This document shows, piece by piece, positions 31,145-33,814 of a DNA stretch of 33,814 bases. Position numbers and translations under genes: made by a program. This DNA comes from Deltaproteobacteria bacterium. Its GTDB lineage: Bacteria > Desulfobacterota > DSM-4660 > Desulfatiglandales > Desulfatiglandaceae. Where the stretch lies: assembly GCA_021737425.1 (NCBI GenBank), contig JAIPDZ010000010.1:1-33814 (forward strand), in the 5' to 3' direction. Positions within the stretch are counted from its first letter, which is position 1; every line of letters begins with the position of its first letter. Below the pieces are notes generated by a model that was given only the letters and a program-made list of their open reading frames with translations, was not told the origin of the DNA and ran no database searches.

Positions 31145-31480
31145 CTATCTCTTCTTCAGAGCGGCTTCTGGAGAATCATAAATGGGGATAATGGTACTGA
31201 AGCCGGAGATATCAAATACCTCCTTTACCGTATCCCTGAGGGAACAGAGCATCAGGGCCCTGCCGTCTTTTTTGAGTTTCTTGGTAATGCCCAGTATGCT
31301 CCTTAACCCGGCACTGCTGATATAATCCAGACCGTTCAAGTCCATGAGAAGATCAGCAGTGCCCTGTGACACCCATTGGTTTAGCTCCGCTTCAAATTCC
31401 GGCGCAGTGACCGCATCAATCCGGCCCTTCACGGCCACCCTGACGCAATTGTCCTTTTCCTCGAGTTTAACAATTTCCAT
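31145..31480 (-). CDS. STAS-domain anti-sigma factor antagonist
   Basis: The 111-aa product, from the ATG at 31480 with GGGAG eight bases upstream, is a SpoIIAA/RsbV-like STAS protein. The conserved phospho-serine loop is DLNGLDYISSAGLRSIL, with the serine pair in ISSAG. It pairs with the downstream kinase. A longer frame to 31549 adds a poorly conserved 23-residue end with no ribosome-binding site. Confidence 0.9.
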   Translation of the reverse strand: MEIVKLEEKDNCVRVAVKGRIDAVTAPEFEAELNQWVSQGTADLLMDLNGLDYISSAGLRSILGITKKLKKDGRALMLCSLRDTVKEVFDISGFSTIIPIYDSPEAALKKR

Positions 31481-31682
31481 GGGCAATCTCCCGCTGTTGT
31501 CTGTGATGAGGCTCATATTAGGACAAGACGGCTCACATGTCAAAGCCACAGGTTTCCATTTTTCCTGGATATCCTTATTTTTTTAGGTGTTTTGTGCTAT
31601 AGGATATCTGATAACAGTTCAATCTCCTGCAATCTTAGAAACTCTTTTCAGAGTTCGTCTTAGGTACCATTCAGTGAATAAG

Positions 31683-32165
31683 ATGAGATCTATCACGCTC
31701 ATAACGGTACTGATCGCCATTGCACTCATCACCACTCTTTTGTATCGTATCATTAATCCGGATTGGATTTTATTCCGCAAGGGAGAGGACTATTTTTCCA
31801 GAAAAGCATATTCTGAGGCCATTCCTTGTTATGTGACGTTGGTAAATGAGGGTTTTGTGACCCCAACGCTCTTAAAACACCTGGGAACGGCCTATTTGGC
31901 CACCGGTGATCTCAAAAAGTCCGTAAAGGTCTTTGCAGAATTCCGTAAACGAAACCCGGATACGCAATCGGCCGTCCAGGAGGTGGCCAATATCTATGTC
32001 GCTTTCGGCCAATTTGCCAGGGCCGCGATCCTTTATAGACGCCTGGTTCAAAATGATCCGGATAATAAGACAGCGCGTATCCTTCTGGCGAGGTCTTTAT
32101 CCTGGGCCGGTCATCTGGATGAGGCCATTTTGGAATATAAGAAAGCCTTGGGGGAGGAAAAATGA
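31683..32165 (+). CDS. membrane-anchored TPR protein
   Basis: The 160-aa product has an N-terminal membrane helix (ITLITVLIAIALITTLLY) and then TPR-like repeats (FRKGEDYFSRKAYSEAIPCY; LGTAYLATGDLKKSVKVF; VANIYVAFGQFARAAILYRRLV; LARSLSWAGHLDEAILEYKKAL). I use the ATG at 31683; an earlier start at 31587 adds 32 residues. The stop overlaps the next start in ATGA. Function probably a scaffold in a cell-envelope complex. Confidence 0.82.
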   Translation: MRSITLITVLIAIALITTLLYRIINPDWILFRKGEDYFSRKAYSEAIPCYVTLVNEGFVTPTLLKHLGTAYLATGDLKKSVKVFAEFRKRNPDTQSAVQEVANIYVAFGQFARAAILYRRLVQNDPDNKTARILLARSLSWAGHLDEAILEYKKALGEEK

Positions 32166-32854
32166 AACATCTATGGATCAAATGTCTGCTCTGTGCGTGT
32201 CTCTCATTCTTTTGTATCTCTTTTCTAAGAACGGGGATGGGCCACTCACAGGAAAAGGGCGATAAATTCTCTATTCCGCCTTTGAAGCAGGGGGTGACAT
32301 CTCCCAAACGCGGGGGTGTCCAGGTGGTGCCGGTGAAGCCCGGGGATGAAATTCCGGACTGGGTCGCCCGTTGGGAGCTGGCCAGGGTCTTGAGCTACGT
32401 AAAGCAATATGATGAGTCCATAAGCGAATATGAAAAGGTCTTGAGAAAGAAACCGGATCTTACGGAAGCCAAGCTGGAGATGGCCAGGGTCCTTTTCTGG
32501 AAAGGGGATCAAAAGAGGGCCCTTCAGGTTTTGGAAGCGGTCCCGCCCCAGGCCATAGAAGGGGATACTCAGGTCCTGATGGCGGATCTCTTTGTAGCGC
32601 AGAAGGAGTACCAAAAGGCGGAGCCGCTCTACCGGGAGTACCTGGCGCATCATCCCCAGGACCAGGCGGTCCGGCTCAAGTTGGCTGAGATGCTGAGCTG
32701 GGAGAAGAAATACGAGGCCTCCCTCAGCGAGTACCGGAAAATCTTAGAGGTCTCTCCCCATGACATCCAGGTGAGGCGGCGGTACGCCTTTGTCCTCATC
32801 TGGGCCGGCAAACCTGAACAGGCCGCGTCAGAATTGAAAAAGACACTGGATTAA
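32162..32854 (+). CDS. secreted TPR protein
   Basis: The 230-aa product has a signal-like segment (WIKCLLCACLSFFCISFL) and four or so TPR repeats (ARWELARVLSYVKQYDESISEYEKVL; LEMARVLFWKGDQKRALQVL; LFVAQKEYQKAEPLYREYL; LKLAEMLSWEKKYEASLSEYRKIL), each cited in part. GGGGGAGG precedes the ATG. It overlaps the previous TPR gene by 4 bases. The W-containing repeats resemble those of outer-membrane polysaccharide or cytochrome-assembly scaffolds. Confidence 0.85.
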   Translation: MKHLWIKCLLCACLSFFCISFLRTGMGHSQEKGDKFSIPPLKQGVTSPKRGGVQVVPVKPGDEIPDWVARWELARVLSYVKQYDESISEYEKVLRKKPDLTEAKLEMARVLFWKGDQKRALQVLEAVPPQAIEGDTQVLMADLFVAQKEYQKAEPLYREYLAHHPQDQAVRLKLAEMLSWEKKYEASLSEYRKILEVSPHDIQVRRRYAFVLIWAGKPEQAASELKKTLD

Positions 32855-32902
32855 AGGGGTTATGGAGACATTGCAGGTAATGGGCAAAGGGATCTCTTGC
32901 TG

Positions 32903-33814
32903 ATGGCTCAGGAAAAGATTTTATATCCGGTCCCATCCGGCCGTCCGAGTCCCTACGGCCCTGTCCTCCTTATGGTCCTCCTGTGGGGCTTATTGGCACC
33001 CTCCTGGAGTGTGGCCGCGAAAATGCCCCCGCCTACTGCAGGGACAACCCTCCGTGTTCTGTCCCTGAGCGTGGTAGGGTTTGTGTCCCGGAATCCGTCT
33101 CAAAGCCTGGTTCCCTTACAGGCTCACATCTCCGATTTTGAAGCCCGGTGGGCCCTGGCGAGATTGCTTGCCTATGACGCGAACACCTTGCAGGAGGCGC
33201 TTGATGCATACCGGATGCTCCTCGATCAAGACCCTGACAACCTGCTGATCCGCTTGGAGATGGCCCGGGTCCTGGTTCGCCTGGGGCACATGGACGGGGC
33301 GGGTTCGTTGATCCGGGGCATTGCCCAAAGGGTGGAGAGTGACCCGGAAAAGCTCGTTGCCCTGGCTGATGTAAAAGGGAGCCTGGGTCATGCATCCGAA
33401 TGCAGGGATCTGTACACCAAGGCCATTGAGGTGAGTGATCACCCCCAAAAAATCAGACTCAAACTGGCGGATCAGATGAACCGGTGGGGGGATTTTTACG
33501 GGGCCGAGACCATCTATCGGGCGTATCTGGCCCACCACCCCGGGGACAGGACCGTGTCCCTGAAGTTGGCGGCGGTTCTGCGAAGCTCGGAGCGATCTGC
33601 CGAGGCAGAAGGGATCTACAGGGCGGTTCTGTTGGATGCGCCGGATTCCGAAAAGGCCCTTTTGGGGCTTGCCGGGGTCAAGCGGGCAGAGAAACAACAT
33701 GATGCGGCTTTACGCCTCGTGAACCGGGCTCTGGAATTGGCGCCCCAGAACCCAAAAGCCCTTTTAATAAAAGCAGATCTTTTGCGGCACCAGAAAAAAT
33801 ATGATTCGGCAGTG
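32903..33814 (+). CDS. TPR protein, partial at window end
   Basis: An open frame of 304 codons runs from the ATG at 32903 to the end of the window. It begins MAQEKILYPVPSG, has a signal-like stretch (LLMVLLWGLLAPSWSVAA), then TPR repeats (ARLLAYDANTLQEALDAY; LEMARVLVRLGHMDGAGSL; LADQMNRWGDFYGAETIYRAYL; LAAVLRSSERSAEAEGIYRAVL; ALRLVNRALELAPQNPKALL). It is the third consecutive TPR gene. The ribosome-binding site is weak. The C-terminus is not seen. Confidence 0.85.
   Translation, partial: MAQEKILYPVPSGRPSPYGPVLLMVLLWGLLAPSWSVAAKMPPPTAGTTLRVLSLSVVGFVSRNPSQSLVPLQAHISDFEARWALARLLAYDANTLQEALDAYRMLLDQDPDNLLIRLEMARVLVRLGHMDGAGSLIRGIAQRVESDPEKLVALADVKGSLGHASECRDLYTKAIEVSDHPQKIRLKLADQMNRWGDFYGAETIYRAYLAHHPGDRTVSLKLAAVLRSSERSAEAEGIYRAVLLDAPDSEKALLGLAGVKRAEKQHDAALRLVNRALELAPQNPKALLIKADLLRHQKKYDSAV

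Overview
The window looks like a chromosomal segment of a Desulfobacterota (deltaproteobacterial) anaerobe. The right half carries a rho-rpmE-prfA-prmC housekeeping cluster, an oligopeptide ABC transporter and acyl-CoA enzymes in fairly GC-rich sequence. The assignment rests on gene order and protein character only; no 16S rRNA gene is present.

Region A (1-14983) is an AT-richer integrated island whose genes all read leftward. It abuts the CCA-encoding 3' end of a tRNA-Glu gene and starts with a P4-type tyrosine integrase. Next come a MerR-like HTH protein, an XRE repressor, an AlpA-type regulator, a 52-aa protein and a RepA/DnaB-like RecA-fold helicase. An array of about 13 GGTAAACT-type repeats (10582-10792) follows the helicase gene. 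Beyond it are a zinc-ribbon protein, a small coiled-coil protein and a 304-aa DNA-binding-like protein. The cargo is a defence module: a beta-class DNA methyltransferase, a DUF3800 protein, a large helicase-nuclease restriction subunit and an ArdC/ImmA-IrrE-like metallopeptidase. Three small unknown proteins follow, two of them tandem paralogs. The left end of the island is outside the window.

Region B (14908-21395) holds tRNA-Glu(CTC) and tRNA-Gln(CTG), then a leftward five-gene peptide ABC transporter: binding protein, two permeases, two ATPases. One permease and the binding protein both carry large extra segments.

Region C (21396-29418) has a roughly 1-kb leader region with a perfect sigma70-type promoter, followed by rho, rpmE, prfA and prmC. 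PrmC methylates the release factor encoded by prfA. After these come a metal-binding ABC lipoprotein-like receptor, a CoA-transferase/GNAT fusion and a coupled unknown gene.

Region D (29415-33814) contains a leftward EF-Tu-domain-2-like small protein, then a leftward overlapping set: STAS antagonist, RsbW-like kinase and an enoyl-CoA hydratase/isomerase. Three rightward TPR genes follow, the last running off the window.

The least explained parts are the repeat array beside the helicase, the repeat cluster at the integrase promoter, the shared operator pair around the regulators, and a possible small RNA inside the restriction-modification operon. Functional claims are motif-based; none was tested by database search.
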